Made by a program: the position numbers and the translations under genes. The notes beneath the pieces are model-generated. The model worked only from the letters and a program-made list of their open reading frames with translations. It had not been told where the DNA came from and did no database searches. A stretch of DNA of 55,260 nucleotides from Chitinophagaceae bacterium (GTDB taxonomy: Bacteria; Bacteroidota; Bacteroidia; Chitinophagales; Chitinophagaceae), in assembly GCA_947455215.1 (NCBI GenBank), contig CANGNA010000025.1, positions 1 through 55,260 on the forward strand, in the 5' to 3' direction. Positions 46,918 through 55,260 of this stretch are shown here, in pieces; positions within the stretch are counted from its first letter, which is position 1, and each line of letters starts with the position of its first letter.

Positions 46918-48039
46918 TTAGTTGATCTTCTTTGCGCGAACAGTTACGTTGATAGGGGTACCTGGAGCAACTACTGTACTGCTGGTGATGTTGAATGCAC
47001 GCACTGAAGGGATCGGAGGTTCACCTGTCAGCACGTTGTTAGTAGACAGATACACAGGGAAACGACCACCTGTGGCACCTATCGTGGTACCATCGGTAGC
47101 GGCAAACAAACATGGCGAACCCGAAGCAGGGCGGATGTTGTCAGCGTTCAGGTCAAGATAAATATTGGTAGCGCTTGAAAAAATGGTAGTGAACAACGGA
47201 TCGTTGTTGTTGATGTTACCCGTCCCGAAATTGCCCGACTGTGGAATTGTTGGCAGTGTGGTAGCCGAGCGGTAACATATGTTATTGTAAAAATAGTTAC
47301 CGGTACATGAAGACAGGATGGTAGTAGAGAACACAGGCAGGTTGTAAAATATGTTGTTCGTAATGATCGCATTGATCGAGCGCATAAAACCACTGCCCGA
47401 TGCATATGTCGAACCGGTCACAGATCCGTTCCTGCCATTGATAAAGGTATTATGATCTACCGTATCTGTAGCAGCACTTGCCGACATGTACAACTTATAC
47501 GCGCCTGAACCGATATCACCTATAAACACATTGTTCCTGAATATTGAACTGGTCAAAGTAGTGTTAAACGTAATTTGACCCAATACCACACACTCTGTCA
47601 TATTAAAACCACTCACTGTATTACTTGTAGTGAAGCTATTGAGATAGCACCTGCGGAAAGTAACGTTCGAGAAGTTCGCGGTAGACACAATAGTAGAGTT
47701 GAAGATCATTCCCATAAAAACTGATCCGTTACTGCTCGCATTCAGCGTCATCGCACCAGAAACTATCGTAGTAAGACGATCTACGTTCTGAGGATTGTAA
47801 CCGGCACCAATAAATACCAACTGCTTGCTCACCGTAAAACCTGCCGCGTCATAGGGAGTACTGCCGGCTATCATCAGCGTATCCCCGGGGTTGGCGGCCG
47901 TAATAGCTGCAGAAATTGAACTGTACTGGCCTGGAGCCGGATAACCGGTGATACCGGCATTTACTGTACGGATAGTTGCAGAAACTGTAGTTGCCGCGAA
48001 AAGCGCAGCTGCTGCAAATAGTGTTGTTGTGAGTTTCAT
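46918..48039 (-). CDS. Secreted beta-helix-like protein upstream of the giant gene
   Basis: A 373-residue secreted protein with a signal peptide at about 1-21 (LFAAAALFAATTVSA). The body has short repeats of Asn/Thr/Ser-rich strands (MTECVVLGQITFNTT, SSIFRNNVFIGDI, DHNTFINGRN, ITNNIFYNLP) ending in Asn ladders, which suggests a right-handed parallel beta-helix; the exact family is not recognised. It opens AGQYSSISAAITAANPGDTLMIAG-like, a pattern seen in surface beta-helix proteins. No T9SS sorting domain is visible at the C-terminus. It lies 56 bases before the giant gene on the same strand; the canonical promoter at 48146 and lack of a terminator between suggest one transcript. Confidence 0.75.
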   Translation of the reverse strand: MKLTTTLFAAAALFAATTVSATIRTVNAGITGYPAPGQYSSISAAITAANPGDTLMIAGSTPYDAAGFTVSKQLVFIGAGYNPQNVDRLTTIVSGAMTLNASSNGSVFMGMIFNSTIVSTANFSNVTFRRCYLNSFTTSNTVSGFNMTECVVLGQITFNTTLTSSIFRNNVFIGDIGSGAYKLYMSASAATDTVDHNTFINGRNGSVTGSTYASGSGFMRSINAIITNNIFYNLPVFSTTILSSCTGNYFYNNICYRSATTLPTIPQSGNFGTGNINNNDPLFTTIFSSATNIYLDLNADNIRPASGSPCLFAATDGTTIGATGGRFPVYLSTNNVLTGEPPIPSVRAFNITSSTVVAPGTPINVTVRAKKIN

Positions 48040-48425
48040 TTTAATGGATGTTTTAAGAAATAATTGATTTTTTATTATATTTATTTTTTAATATTATTTT
48101 ATATCTATATTTATAATTACGTTCACTATCAATTTATTCTTACTGCAAAATTAAAACAAAAATTTGTTTTCACAACACCTCTTAATAGATATTTAATATT
48201 GTTTTTTTTAAATAGCTAAAAATATTTTAAATGCATTATCAATTTTAACAATTAATAATGATCTCGATAAAACAGAAAAAATAAGATAAATACGATATGC
48301 CTATGTAATACATTGAATAAAAACAGTATTACACACTCATTAATATTATTATTTACAGTTGTATACGGTATATATCAAAATATCAGCCTCACTAGTGACT
48401 ACGATATTTTTTTTTCAAAAACGCA
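48040..48425. other. Very AT-rich intergenic region
   Basis: About 390 bases of strikingly AT-rich sequence (for example TATTTATTTTTTAATATT stretches) between the E2 gene terminator and the beta-helix gene, unlike the roughly mid-40s GC of the surrounding genes judged by eye. It contains the promoter at 48146-48175 and a leader of about 100 bases before the ATG at 48039. No ORF worth reporting. Confidence 0.6.
48146..48175 (-). promoter_or_regulatory. Canonical Bacteroidota promoter for the beta-helix and giant genes
   Basis: On the minus strand, TTG (-33) at 48173-48175, a 19-base spacer, and TAATTTTG (-7) at 48146-48153. Both elements and their spacing match the Bacteroidota consensus, the best promoter in the window. 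The predicted 5' leader is about 100 bases. Confidence 0.7.
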
Positions 48426-48468
48426 AAAAAAAAGAACGGCCCGTGCGAATACACAGGCCGTCCCTTTT
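48426..48468 (-). terminator. Terminator after the E2 gene
   Basis: Hairpin ACGGCC / GGCCGT with an extra inner GTG / CAC pairing (48436-48461) and long A/T flanks. On the minus strand it ends in a T-run. Confidence 0.85.
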
Positions 48469-48493
48469 TTATTATTAACTATTAGTTATTAGA

Positions 48494-49807
48494 TCAGATC
48501 TCTCTGTGTGGGTCAAATGCTTCGAGCGCATTGGCCACCGCTGTAAGGAAACTGGCGCCCAGTGAGCCGTCAACCACACGGTGATCATAGCTCAGCGACA
48601 AGTACATCATATGGCGTACAGCTATCACATCACCATCCTTGGTCTCCAATACCATCGGGCGCTTCTTGATAGAGCCAACAGCCAGTATCGCTACCTGCGG
48701 CTGGTTAATGATAGGTGTGCCCATCAGGCTGCCGAAGGTACCTACATTGGTCAGGGTAAAAGTACCGCCCTGTGTATCATCAGCTTTCAGCTTGTTGTTA
48801 CGTGCCGCATTGGCCAGGCCGTTCACGTCTTTAGACAGACCGATAAGGTTTTTGGTGTCCGCATTCCTGATAACAGGAACAATAAGGTTGCCGCTCGGCA
48901 ATGCAGTAGCCATACCAATATTCACATCCTTCTTCACTATTATCTTATCACCATCAACACTTACGTTGATCATTGGGAACTTGCGGATACAAGCAGCAAC
49001 TGCCTCTATGAATATTGGTGTGAAGGTGATCTTCTCGCCATATTTCTTTTCGAAAGCGCCCTTTACTTTATCGCGCCATTTCACAAGGTTGGTCACGTCA
49101 GCCTCAGTAAAGCTGGTTACGTGCGGAGACGTAGCCTTACTGCGCACCATATGGTCTGCTATCAGTTTGCGCATGCGGTCCATTTCTACTATCTCCACAT
49201 TACCAGATATTGGTGCTGATGGAGCAGGAGCGGCAGCAGGGGCTGGGGCAGCTGCAGGAGCAGCAACCGATGCAGGGGCAGCAACTGGTGCGGCAGCAGG
49301 TGCCTTACCGCGGTTAGCTACATATTCCAGTATATCCTTCTTGGTCACGCGGCCTTCGTTGCCGGTGCCGGGTATATTTTCCAGTTCGGCCATACCTATA
49401 CCTTCCTTACCGGCAATGTTCAGTACCAGCGGAGAATAGAAACGGCTACCACCGGTAGAACCCGCTACGGCCACGGGAGCAGCAGGCGCAGCATTCTGAA
49501 CAGGCGCAGCAACCACTGCAGGAGCTGGTGTAGCAGCAGCTGCTGGTGCAGGAGCGGCAGCAGCACCACCACTTTCTATACGAGCAATTGGTGAGCCTAC
49601 CGGCACTACGTCATTTTCTTTATATAACAGTTCTGTGATCGTACCAGCTGCGGTAGAAGGCACTTCACTATCCACTTTATCAGTAGCTATGTCCAGCAGG
49701 GTCTCATCCATTTTTATAACGTCGCCAACCTTCTTGTGCCACTTAAGCACTGTTGCTTCCATTATACTTTCGCCCATCTTAGGCATTACTACATCAACGA
49801 TTGCCAT
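48494..49807 (-). CDS. 2-oxoacid dehydrogenase complex E2 (dihydrolipoyl acyltransferase)
   Basis: A 437-residue core enzyme that moves an acyl group from lipoamide to CoA. One lipoyl domain (about 1-78) has lipoylated K44 in DIATDKVDSEVPS. An Ala/Pro-rich linker, an E1/E3-binding domain (about 125-165, FYSPLVLNIAGKEGIGMAELENIPGTGNEGRVTKKDI), a second Ala/Pro linker and the catalytic domain (about 205-437) follow; H409 and D413 lie in SYDHRVVDG. DKVD and single lipoyl domain suit a branched-chain or pyruvate complex in Bacteroidota, but the substrate cannot be settled from this gene. No E1 or E3 gene adjoins it. Confidence 0.93.
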   Translation of the reverse strand: MAIVDVVMPKMGESIMEATVLKWHKKVGDVIKMDETLLDIATDKVDSEVPSTAAGTITELLYKENDVVPVGSPIARIESGGAAAAPAPAAAATPAPAVVAAPVQNAAPAAPVAVAGSTGGSRFYSPLVLNIAGKEGIGMAELENIPGTGNEGRVTKKDILEYVANRGKAPAAAPVAAPASVAAPAAAPAPAAAPAPSAPISGNVEIVEMDRMRKLIADHMVRSKATSPHVTSFTEADVTNLVKWRDKVKGAFEKKYGEKITFTPIFIEAVAACIRKFPMINVSVDGDKIIVKKDVNIGMATALPSGNLIVPVIRNADTKNLIGLSKDVNGLANAARNNKLKADDTQGGTFTLTNVGTFGSLMGTPIINQPQVAILAVGSIKKRPMVLETKDGDVIAVRHMMYLSLSYDHRVVDGSLGASFLTAVANALEAFDPHREI

Positions 49808-49839
49808 ATTGTTATTTGGTTATTTTGATAAAAGCGCTG

Positions 49840-49847
49840 CAAAAATA
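49840..49847 (-). promoter_or_regulatory. Bacteroidota -7 box for the E2 gene (TATTTTTG)
   Basis: An exact TAnnTTTG match on the minus strand, about 33 bases before the ATG. No matching -33 at the usual distance (a TTG lies 13 bases upstream). Confidence 0.45.
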
Positions 49848-49945
49848 GTCATTTGATGCCCAAAAGAAAAATGGTATTTTATTTAAATGCGAGTAAATAA
49901 TAGTGGTCCTCAATTCTTTCGTCAAAAGATCAATTTATTTCCCCA

Positions 49946-49986
49946 TAAAAAACAGCCTGCGCATGGCGCAGGCTGAAATCTTTTTT
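49946..49986 (-). terminator. Terminator after pyrG
   Basis: A perfect 10-bp stem (49953-49962 with 49966-49975) with a 3-base loop and T-run on the minus strand. Confidence 0.88.
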
Positions 49987-50023
49987 GCTAAAACAACTTG
50001 CTTTTTAGGTTTGTCGCTTTGAA

Positions 50024-51685
<1,662 letters not shown>

Positions 51686-51740
51686 TTACAAGACCGTGCA
51701 ACTCCAAAAAAATGGTTGGGAGATGAGCAAAGCGGTCGTA

Positions 51741-51748
51741 CAAAGTTA
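51741..51748 (-). promoter_or_regulatory. Bacteroidota -7 box for pyrG (TAACTTTG)
   Basis: An exact TAnnTTTG match on the minus strand, giving a leader of roughly 60 bases. No -33 TTG at 19 bases. Confidence 0.45.
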
Positions 51749-51799
51749 CTGATAACACCGCAATTGTCAGAAATATTTTCCTTTGATATACCTAAAAAC

Positions 51800-51836
51800 G
51801 AAAAAGCTTCTACACCGTGGCGTAGAAGCTTTTAAA
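51800..51836 (-). terminator. Terminator after the RidA gene
   Basis: A 12-bp stem (51802-51813 with 51822-51833) with AAAA/TTTT flanks and an 8-base loop. Confidence 0.8.
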
Positions 51837-51942
51837 AAATATTTTTATAGTTCATGATCAGCAGTTTCCAAGGTGTCAGACCATTTCACGATAACACAAC
51901 ACAAAACATCCTCCTTTTCCTCAAATCCCGACCATCCTGATC

Positions 51943-52356
51943 CTAATCAATTGTAGCCACGCACTTCAGCTCAATAGCTATGGCCGTTGGCAGCGCATCA
52001 ATACCTACGGTGGTACGGCACGGCTGGTTGTCTTTAAAATACTCGGCGTATATCTTATTATAGGTCTGGAAATCACGCTTCATATCCACCAGGAAAACGG
52101 TAACATCCACCAGTTTGTCCCAGCTGCTGCCACTTTCCTCCAGTATAGTGCGCACATTCTCGAACACACTGTGGCACTGTGCCGCAAAATCGAATTCAAT
52201 AAAATTACCGTGCTTATCGGTAACCAGGCCCGGTATCTCGTCCGTTCCCGCCCTGCGCGGGCCAACGCCTGAAAGAAACAATAGATTACCCACGCGCCTT
52301 GCGTGCGGATACAAACCAACCGGCTTCGGGGCCTTATCTGTAGATATATGTGACAT
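51943..52356 (-). CDS. RidA/YjgF/UK114 family protein
   Basis: A 137-residue trimer-forming cytoplasmic protein. RidA members hydrolyse reactive enamine/imine intermediates; this subgroup also includes 2-aminomuconate deaminase-like enzymes. Family signature is present: NLLFLSGVGPRRAG, VRTILEESGSSWDKLVDVTVFLVDMKRDFQTYN, and PCRTTVGIDALPTAIAIELKCVAT with the Arg and Glu of the active site. The insertion DEIPGLVTDKHGNF is longer than in the canonical RidA. Substrate unknown. Confidence 0.9.
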   Translation of the reverse strand: MSHISTDKAPKPVGLYPHARRVGNLLFLSGVGPRRAGTDEIPGLVTDKHGNFIEFDFAAQCHSVFENVRTILEESGSSWDKLVDVTVFLVDMKRDFQTYNKIYAEYFKDNQPCRTTVGIDALPTAIAIELKCVATID

Positions 52357-52425
52357 CTTAAAAATGTAAAAATTAAAACTAAAAAAAATAAATCACCCTT
52401 GCTTATTATCCATTATAAAATGGCA

Positions 52426-52472
52426 CCTCCCGGACCAAGGTCCCGCAGAATTGCGGGAGGGTCGGGGTTCCG
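52426..52472. repeat. Palindromic intergenic element, REP-like
   Basis: Two adjacent inverted repeats: GGACC-AA-GGTCC (52432-52443) and TCCCGCA-GAAT-TGCGGGA (52441-52458), flanked by CCTCCCG and GGTCGGGG that can pair outside them. GC-rich in an AT-rich gap. Only one copy is present in the window, so identity as a repeat family is unproven. Confidence 0.4.
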
Positions 52473-52504
52473 CAAAACTACACTATTTTACCCCGCAGTC
52501 ATCC

Positions 52505-52888
52505 TTAGTTCACAGAATGCAGCGATACATAATTACCCTCGGTATCCTCTATTACTGCCATATAACCCATGGTGTCGCCTAAAAAACTCTTCGGCAGCAC
52601 CACTTTGCCACCTGCCGTCTCTACCCTGTCCAACACTACGCTCAGATCGTTACCTGCATTCAGGTATACTCTTGTGCCCTGTTTCGATGGCGTGTACATT
52701 TCCCCGGCCATTATAGCACCGCCTATACCGCCGTTATCACGGTGGTGCAGCAATATGCCCATCTTCACTGCGCCCATATCCATCACCGGCATATCAAAAT
52801 CATAAATGGCACTGTAAAACCTTCTCGCCCTGTCAAAATCGGCAACAGGAATCTCAAACCACGACACAGCATTGTGTAACATCTCCAT
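52505..52888 (-). CDS. VOC (glyoxalase/bleomycin resistance) superfamily protein
   Basis: A protein of about 127 residues with the VOC fold: AVSWFEIPVADFDRARRFYSAIYDF at the start, then paired beta-alpha-beta-beta-beta modules with MGILLHHRDNGGIGGAIMAG and VYLNAGNDLSVVLDRVETAGGKVVLP, ending YMAVIEDTEGNYVSLHS. These proteins bind a metal and act on small substrates or sequester them; which one cannot be told. The TTG one codon earlier (52891) is less likely than the ATG at 52888. Confidence 0.88.
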   Translation of the reverse strand: MEMLHNAVSWFEIPVADFDRARRFYSAIYDFDMPVMDMGAVKMGILLHHRDNGGIGGAIMAGEMYTPSKQGTRVYLNAGNDLSVVLDRVETAGGKVVLPKSFLGDTMGYMAVIEDTEGNYVSLHSVN

Positions 52889-53006
52889 CAACAGATAAAA
52901 TTTGAGCGTGAAAATAATTATTTAACCATAAAAAAGGGCTTTAACATTTCCTTTTAAAACTGGTGGCACACTGTTTGCTTTAGTACTACCAAAACACACA
53001 ACCATT

Positions 53007-53195
53007 ATGACAAACAGAGCAGTTATCTACTTCCGCAAAGACAAAGCACTGAAGATCTGGGAACGCCCAATGGAGGCCGACCTTAAAACATTGTTAAGCG
53101 CTACACTGGCCATTTCCCGCAACCGCGTGGTGAAGAAACACATCACCAACACCCTGCAGGAACTCAACACCAGCTACTACAAAATGTCGGCATAG
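53007..53195 (+). CDS. Short unknown protein of 62 residues
   Basis: A 62-residue basic, likely cytoplasmic protein (MTNRAVIYFRKDKALKIWER) predicted to be mostly helical, with no signal peptide. Not recognised. Support for it being real: clear ATG, plausible amino-acid composition, and a Rho-independent terminator that begins inside its last codons (53183-53219). Function unknown. Confidence 0.55.
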   Translation: MTNRAVIYFRKDKALKIWERPMEADLKTLLSATLAISRNRVVKKHITNTLQELNTSYYKMSA

Positions 53196-53222
53196 GCCCC
53201 AGGTCTATCCCGACATTTTTTT
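53183..53222 (+). terminator. Terminator overlapping the end of the 62-residue ORF
   Basis: AATGTCGG (53183-53190) pairs with CCGACATT (53210-53217), with inner ATAG/CTAT pairing, then a TTTTT run. The left arm lies within the ORF's last codons. Confidence 0.75.
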
Positions 53223-53290
53223 CACTTTTGTTAGTATGAGCCCGACAGCAGTTGTCTAAACAGCAGGAATAATACAAACCATAAGTGTGC

Positions 53291-53716
53291 TTACGCAAAC
53301 ACACTTACATCACCATCCTGGCTAAACTTGTAGAAGGATCTTGCCGTATGCACACATTCCGTATAAGTTACCGGCTTCACCACATACGACGATGCACCTG
53401 TCCTGATGCATTCATTCATTTCTATAGTATTTATCGATGTTGAGAAGATGATGACCGGTATGTCTTTATACCTGCCGTTCGCTTTCAGCATTTTCAACGT
53501 TTGCGTACCATTCATCCTGGGCATATTCAGGTCTAGTACTATCAGCGATGGCAGCGTATCCGTTTCCGCTATAGCATCCAGGTAAGCAAGTATATTTTCA
53601 CCGTTTTCCACAAAATGGATAACATCAGACAGCTCTATTTGCCGGAACGTATCTTCCATTATCATCCTGTCTTCAGGATCATCATCGGCAAGCAATATTC
53701 TGATGTACGGCAACAT
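53291..53716 (-). CDS. Receiver-only response regulator
   Basis: A 141-residue single REC domain. Acidic residues D11-D13 (ADDDPED), phospho-acceptor D62 in IVLDLNMPRMNG, Ser/Thr in VIIFSTS and Lys in SYVVKPVTY are all present. No output domain, so it acts by protein contact or as a phosphate relay; Rcp1-like in form. No kinase gene is beside it. The short unknown gene upstream (53801) may be cotranscribed across 85 bases. Confidence 0.92.
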   Translation of the reverse strand: MLPYIRILLADDDPEDRMIMEDTFRQIELSDVIHFVENGENILAYLDAIAETDTLPSLIVLDLNMPRMNGTQTLKMLKANGRYKDIPVIIFSTSINTIEMNECIRTGASSYVVKPVTYTECVHTARSFYKFSQDGDVSVFA

Positions 53717-53800
53717 ATATGCAAGTTAAGAAAAAGACGCCCCATCCTCTTGATAAAGGGGATATAAAACAAAGAAATGACAAGTAATTTTTAAGGCCTG

Positions 53801-54145
53801 CTAGGATAAAATTCCGGCCTCTTCACTTTCGCATGAAAGCTCTGGGTGTCGGGCTGCCGACAAGTAAGAACATAAGTCTCTGTGTATCAGTTCACCACGT
53901 TCATTACGAGCAATTATCAGCACGTCGAACAGTAGTCCTTTATACTCCTGCAATATTTGCTCCTGGGCTTTTTTACCCACTACCATATAGTAAAGAAGAA
54001 ATCTCTGGCGGCTGGTCTGTTCAAAAGGAACTACAGCAATATCATCTATCAGCACAGTTCTGCTCTCTTCAAATGCTGCACCAATAAAGCCTTTATAGCG
54101 GCTTTGCAGGTGTTTTGCTTGCTCTAATGAATACGGGGGTGTCAT
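53801..54145 (-). CDS. Unknown conserved-looking protein of 114 residues
   Basis: A 114-residue soluble protein with no signal peptide. Composition and predicted structure are mixed alpha/beta (VLIDDIAVVPFEQTSRQRFLLYYMVVGKKAQEQILQEYKGLLFDVLIIARNERGE). Not recognised. An exact -7 box (TAAATTTG) lies about 80 bases upstream, and the receiver-only regulator follows on the same strand. A regulatory partnership is only suggested by position. Confidence 0.55.
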   Translation of the reverse strand: MTPPYSLEQAKHLQSRYKGFIGAAFEESRTVLIDDIAVVPFEQTSRQRFLLYYMVVGKKAQEQILQEYKGLLFDVLIIARNERGELIHRDLCSYLSAARHPELSCESEEAGILS

Positions 54146-54223
54146 ACGAAAAATGGGTATTTTTTCTATCGTACTAAGTTACGAAAGGCGCTTAGCATCA
54201 CCCCCTCCCCCGGCACAATAACA

Positions 54224-54231
54224 CAAATTTA
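54224..54231 (-). promoter_or_regulatory. Bacteroidota -7 box upstream of the 114-residue gene (TAAATTTG)
   Basis: An exact TAnnTTTG match on the minus strand; the predicted leader is about 75 bases. No -33 TTG at the usual distance. Confidence 0.4.
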
Positions 54232-54303
54232 GCAAACAGATAACTATCGATTAACTTATCTGAACGCATTTCTTTTTCCGCAAACTATAACACAGTAAGT
54301 ATG

Positions 54304-55260
54304 TTACTGTGCCAGCCAATACTTCCGCAATAGCCACTCCGCAACAGCTATCAGTAAAATGATGAAGAAATACCATTTACGATCAATGAATGGCACCGAT
54401 TCTGTGGTAGTACTGAGCAATGGTTTGATGGACGTGTTGTGCATGATGCTATCATAAACAGCCCCTATATCTTTCCTCTGCAGTACTGCTCCGTTATATT
54501 TCCGCGCTACGCCATACATCAGCCCATAATCTGCCCCCTGCTCCATAAGCTCTACAGGTATGCTCTCTACAGCAAATGAGCCTGTAGCATAAAGATCTTT
54601 ACCATTATATACCGTATGTGCTTTGTAGGTATAAGTACCGCCGGCCCATACGCCCAGGTTCAGAGCATAGGCCGTACCACGTTTCTCCAGCGTATAGTCT
54701 TTCTTGTTGCCGGCGCTGTCTGTTACCGCCAGGGTAGCATCAGGCGTGTTCACCTGTTCATTATTGGCATTCAGCAGGTGCGCCGATAGCGATACCGGTT
54801 CCTGGTCGCGCCACACATACTTGGGCATAGCTACGCTGAACTGTTTCTCCCGCGCACCAGAACATAGATAGGCCACTGTCTGCCTGATACACTCATCAAC
54901 AACTGTATGCTCGCCAAAATTCTTGAACTCGTAAAGCCTCCAGCGCCATATGCCCTCGCCAGCCAGTATGGCTACCGGCGCTGCACCCTGCTGCATCATC
55001 CATAGCGGCGCATCACGGCCATCGGCAATGTTCTTTTGCAGGAACAATGCATTATTGCCGGGGGCGCTCTGCACATTGCCGGAGCTTACTGTAAGCGGTG
55101 GCATCTTATCGGCTACCACCTGCATCTGCCGCGGCAACAAAAATGTATTGAAAGAGGGATTATAAGCAGGCACCACATCGCGCGCAGGGCCATTCGTGAT
55201 CGCCGTAAAAGTAAGATCACGCATACTATTCACCGCCGCCAGGTTGCTCTGACCGGTCAG
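54304..55260 (-). CDS. C-terminal part of a membrane-anchored protein, 5'-truncated
   Basis: The reading frame is open to the window edge, so only the C-terminal ~318 residues are seen; the GTG at 55233 is just an internal codon. The visible part has a region FKNFGEHTVVDECIRQTVAYL, then an Ig-like beta-sandwich (SLSAHLLNANNEQVNTPDATLAVTDSAGNKKDY), a further beta region (TYTYKAHTVYNGKDLY) and a C-terminal membrane helix (WYFFIILLIAVAEWLLRKYW). This suggests a large protein with an extracytoplasmic body and a C-terminal anchor, like long hypothetical Bacteroidota proteins. Not recognised further. Confidence 0.7.
   Translation of the reverse strand: MTGQSNLAAVNSMRDLTFTAITNGPARDVVPAYNPSFNTFLLPRQMQVVADKMPPLTVSSGNVQSAPGNNALFLQKNIADGRDAPLWMMQQGAAPVAILAGEGIWRWRLYEFKNFGEHTVVDECIRQTVAYLCSGAREKQFSVAMPKYVWRDQEPVSLSAHLLNANNEQVNTPDATLAVTDSAGNKKDYTLEKRGTAYALNLGVWAGGTYTYKAHTVYNGKDLYATGSFAVESIPVELMEQGADYGLMYGVARKYNGAVLQRKDIGAVYDSIMHNTSIKPLLSTTTESVPFIDRKWYFFIILLIAVAEWLLRKYWLAQ

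Noticed and set aside
48040-48425. Horizontally acquired AT-rich island
   Set aside because: It is short, noncoding, and carries a normal Bacteroidota promoter; flanking genes look native.

Overview
The window looks like a chromosomal segment of a Bacteroidota bacterium, most likely from the Chitinophagaceae/Chitinophagales side. The evidence is the type IX secretion (T9SS) sorting domains on four proteins, exact TAnnTTTG -7 promoter boxes, DUF5686 and DUF1573 proteins, a bacterial geranylgeranylglyceryl phosphate synthase, WG-repeat and pRiA4b-ORF3-like proteins, and tRNAs without an encoded CCA. Family placement is inference. No phage, plasmid, insertion sequence, CRISPR array or rRNA was seen; the gene order is that of an ordinary chromosome.

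Layout. 1-5730: the tail of a DUF5686 outer-membrane protein, mscL, a GGGP synthase, a convergent DUF3108 protein, ruvC and an OmpR-type response regulator. 5737-13674: a TlpA-like thioredoxin protein, three tandem small lipoproteins, an M1 peptidase fused to an Omp85-like barrel, a YbjQ protein, a Cdd1-type helix-hairpin-helix protein, a fourth small lipoprotein, rplT and rpmI. 13861-17766: a pRiA4b ORF3-like protein, miaA, an AT-rich gap that could hold the origin, dnaA, tRNA-Ser(GCU) and tRNA-Pro(UGG). 17836-25776: a WG-repeat protein, an acyltransferase, a GNAT enzyme, a large PAS/GAF histidine kinase, a possible 22-residue membrane peptide and rnhB. 25846-33782: three tandem DUF1573 proteins, a GT9 glycosyltransferase overlapping a Sua5/TsaC gene, an AI-2E-type permease, a SirB1-like protein and topA. 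33903-48175: a surface and secretion region with two near-duplicate T9SS cargo proteins, a T9SS M1 peptidase, a 2173-residue protein with 14 tandem ~80-residue modules, and a secreted repeat-rich protein transcribed ahead of it. 48494-55260: a 2-oxoacid dehydrogenase E2, pyrG, RidA, a VOC protein, two short unknown proteins, a receiver-only regulator and the C-terminal part of a membrane-anchored protein running off the window.

How the genes fit together. Most are housekeeping genes for replication, topology, recombination, tRNA modification, translation, nucleotide and keto-acid metabolism. The accessory theme is the cell envelope: outer-membrane barrels, lipoproteins, T9SS cargo and periplasmic proteins. 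The best candidates for something undescribed are the 14-module protein and its upstream partner, the M1 peptidase-Omp85 fusion, and the small lipoprotein family with a shared upstream element. None is shown by sequence alone to be a new system.
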